Below, one piece after another: positions 6,175-7,625 of a stretch of 7,625 bases of DNA. The first letter of the stretch is position 1; each line of letters opens with the position of its first letter. Under the pieces are notes generated by a model. That model was not told the DNA's origin, made no database searches, and worked only from the letters and a program-made list of their open reading frames with translations. The DNA comes from Dehalococcoidia bacterium (GTDB lineage: Bacteria > Chloroflexota > Dehalococcoidia > GIF9 > AB-539-J10). The position numbers and the translations under genes were made by a program. The stretch spans positions 1-7,625 of the forward strand of contig SOHS01000078.1 of assembly GCA_004377135.1 (NCBI GenBank), in the 5' to 3' direction.

Positions 6175-6957
6175 TTAACTCTTGAAGATAGGCTTACGCC
6201 TGTCTACGAAAGCCTGTATCCCTTCTTTTCCGTCTGGGTGCTCCGCACAACTACAAAGTCCTAGGCGCTCTCGCTCGATGTGTGCTTCGAAGGCAGTATT
6301 GAATGAATCCGTAAGTAGTTGCTTTGCCCAGCCGAAGGAATTGAGCGAGCTATTACTCAATTCGTGAGCCATATTCACTGCTTCCTTCAGAGCATGCCCA
6401 TCATCTACAACTCTGGTCACCAGTCCCCAGGTCAATGCCTTCTCAGAGGAAATAGGAGCATCAAATCCAGCTATTTCCAAAGCACGTGCCAAGCCCACAA
6501 TCCTGGGAAGCGTGAAGGTGCCTCCACCATCGATGCAAAGCCCGTTTGATGTATAAGCTTGCCTCAAAGTAGCAGACCGAGCCATGACGCGAAAGTCACA
6601 AGCTAGTGCCAATGAAAATCCACCACCGGCTGCAATCCCGTTAATGGCTGCTATAACCGGTTTAGGCATCCGGCGAATCTCCAGTATTGCCTGATGAAAA
6701 CTCGCCGCCAACTTGTGAAAGGCAACAGAAGGACCAAGTGGGAACTCGGATACCCATTTAATGTCACCGCCGGCACAAAATCCTTTACCCTCACCCGAGA
6801 TCACCACGCCTCGTACGTTATCATCGACGGCAAGCATAATAACGTGGCGTGCAAAATGCTCGATCATATCATGATCGAAAGCATTGAACACTGCCGGGCG
6901 GTTTAGAATTAGCTTGGCTATCCCGTCATCCTCTGTCATTGTTATCGGGTCTAACAT
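6175..6957 (-). CDS. Crotonase-superfamily protein (enoyl-CoA hydratase/isomerase family)
   Basis: 260 residues, normal for the family. The first oxyanion-hole segment GKGFCAGGDI (58-66) and the second, NGIAAGGGFSLALACDFRV (106-124), are both present and should bind the acyl-CoA thioester. The two glutamates of true enoyl-CoA hydratases (E144 and E164 of the rat enzyme) are replaced by Ser115 and Tyr135 in an ungapped alignment by eye. Asp143 in IDGGGTFTLPR matches the aspartate used by PaaG-type and some delta3-delta2 enoyl-CoA isomerases. An isomerase or other crotonase reaction is therefore more likely than hydration. The start is the ATG at 6957, 7 bases after a GGAGGT site (6965-6970). 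A GTG at 6978 in the same frame would place that site inside the gene and is rejected. The gene follows the DUF6125-like gene by 36 bases and precedes an acyl-CoA dehydrogenase relic. Confidence 0.92.
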   Translation of the reverse strand: MLDPITMTEDDGIAKLILNRPAVFNAFDHDMIEHFARHVIMLAVDDNVRGVVISGEGKGFCAGGDIKWVSEFPLGPSVAFHKLAASFHQAILEIRRMPKPVIAAINGIAAGGGFSLALACDFRVMARSATLRQAYTSNGLCIDGGGTFTLPRIVGLARALEIAGFDAPISSEKALTWGLVTRVVDDGHALKEAVNMAHELSNSSLNSFGWAKQLLTDSFNTAFEAHIERERLGLCSCAEHPDGKEGIQAFVDRRKPIFKS

Positions 6958-6964
6958 ACTCTTA

Positions 6965-6970
6965 ACCTCC
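6965..6970 (-). promoter_or_regulatory. Ribosome binding site deciding the crotonase start
   Basis: GGAGGT on the minus strand, 7 bases upstream of the ATG at 6957. It lies downstream of the in-frame GTG at 6978, which makes the shorter protein the likely product. Confidence 0.8.
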
Positions 6971-6993
6971 TTTTTCACGTCTCTATTTTGCTG

Positions 6994-7497
6994 TCACCAC
7001 TTAATTTTAAAGATAATCTCACAGGTCCCGTTGCAGTTACTGGTGTCTTTCTCGTTTATCACCTCTCCATCAAGTCCCATAGCCTGGCACCAGGAATCGA
7101 ATCTCAGCTTTGCCGCACACTGATGAATGGCTGTAGTTCCCGCCTTATTCACCATCTTATGGACATAACATTCCAGTACATGTCCCACGAACGTGTTATT
7201 GTCCACTACCTTAAACTCATACTTGTGTTCTTCGGGGAAATAGAGAGGAGAGGCAAGCTCCATTAATGCTTGTAGATCCTTTATATTCCTGACCTCACCA
7301 AAGTCGGTCTCGGCTAGCAGTTGTTTTATTTCCGTTCTGGCTATGGACTTGGCTACGGCGAGATTCAGTTTGGTGGCAGTATCGAAGCCAAATTGCTCCA
7401 CTGATTTTAGAAACCACCTGCCATCATGTAGCAGCCATATATTACGCAGCAGTTTTTCCTTTTGCTCAGGTGTAAGCTTAACTTTCTTTGAACTCAT
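6994..7497 (-). CDS. DUF6125-like protein of unknown function
   Basis: 167 residues, soluble, with no signal peptide or membrane segment. The N-terminal half is helical with a conserved-looking WLLHDGRWFLKSVEQFGFD (21-39), resembling the W-LHD--WF---...FG opening I associate with DUF6125 proteins of uncultured bacteria. The second half is mixed strand and helix and carries five cysteines (110, 127, 137, 155, 159). ECYVHKM and HQCAAKLRFDSWC (125-137) could form a small metal or ligand site, and the end reads NCNGTCEIIFKI. The ATG at 7497 has an AGGAGAG site (7508-7514) about 10 bases upstream. The crotonase follows after 36 bases, so the two are probably co-transcribed; a role in acyl-CoA or related small-molecule metabolism is an inference from position only. 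Family name is from recognition, unverified. Confidence 0.75.
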   Translation of the reverse strand: MSSKKVKLTPEQKEKLLRNIWLLHDGRWFLKSVEQFGFDTATKLNLAVAKSIARTEIKQLLAETDFGEVRNIKDLQALMELASPLYFPEEHKYEFKVVDNNTFVGHVLECYVHKMVNKAGTTAIHQCAAKLRFDSWCQAMGLDGEVINEKDTSNCNGTCEIIFKIKW

Positions 7498-7532
7498 ACC
7501 CCAATAACTCTCCTTGCATGTAATCTGTTTAA

Positions 7533-7625
7533 CTATTTGTCAAAACCAAAAGTAAATTCCCTGAAACATCTGCCGTCGGTGTGCATCATGCAACCTTCCA
7601 CCTGCGGAGAAACGCTGTACTTTAT
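7533..7625 (-). CDS. C-terminal end of an unidentified gene (runs off right edge)
   Basis: From the right edge an open frame of 30 codons ends at TAG (7535-7533), 35 bases before the DUF6125-like start, the spacing expected of an upstream operon member. Its end includes EGCMMHTDGRCFREFTFGF. The D/N-G-x-C followed by alternating hydrophobic residues recalls the end of the next protein (NGTCEIIFKI). It may therefore be a related small Cys-containing protein, but 30 residues are too few to assign a family. Confidence 0.5.
   Translation of the reverse strand: MKYSVSPQVEGCMMHTDGRCFREFTFGFDK

Noticed and set aside
6958..6978. GTG start giving a 267-residue crotonase
   Set aside because: The GGAGGT site lies between this GTG and the ATG at 6957, with ideal spacing to the ATG.
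6884..7266. Plus-strand open frames of 79 and 92 codons with hydrophobic stretches
   Set aside because: They are antisense to the DUF6125-like gene and the crotonase start, with no supporting features.

Overview
The window reads as chromosomal DNA from a bacterium of moderate GC content, with clear Shine-Dalgarno sites and tightly packed genes. Every gene I can support lies on the minus strand, so transcription runs from the right edge to the left. The gene families (glycolytic genes beside a metallo-beta-lactamase-fold hydrolase and a YprA-type helicase, a crotonase, an acyl-CoA dehydrogenase relic, DUF3795 and a DUF6125-like protein) would suit an uncultured Chloroflexota/Dehalococcoidia-like organism. 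That assignment is an impression from family content, not from any search.

Right part (about 5282-7625), in transcription order: the last 30 codons of an unrecognised gene; a 167-residue Cys-containing protein resembling DUF6125; a crotonase-superfamily enzyme (260 aa) lacking both classical hydratase glutamates; a short spacer with two inverted repeats; a decayed acyl-CoA dehydrogenase N-terminus (pseudogene, about 5900-6080) that still has a good ribosome binding site; and a cysteine-rich DUF3795 protein. This looks like an accessory acyl-CoA or fatty/aromatic acid gene region that is partly degenerating.

Left part (1-5123), in transcription order: a TIGR00725/LOG-like nucleotide-binding protein, enolase (eno), an MBL-fold hydrolase with a C-terminal helical extension, type I glyceraldehyde-3-phosphate dehydrogenase (gap), a DUF503/YlxP-like protein, and the N-terminal 306 residues of a YprA-like DEAD/DEAH helicase that runs off the left edge. 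Spacings are +10, -1, +20, +53 and -1 nt, so this is very probably one operon. A candidate sigma70-type promoter lies just upstream of the first gene. Two junctions are stop/start overlaps (TAATG and TGATG), which suggests translational coupling.

A 29-bp element resembling a dispersed genomic repeat sits at the LOG/eno junction. It supplies the last codons and stop of the LOG gene and part of the eno leader. I see no rRNA, tRNA, CRISPR array, transposase or phage gene. The window is mainly housekeeping. The points most worth a second look are the repeat inside the operon, the acyl-CoA dehydrogenase relic, the atypical crotonase active site and the GAPDH cofactor-pocket residues.
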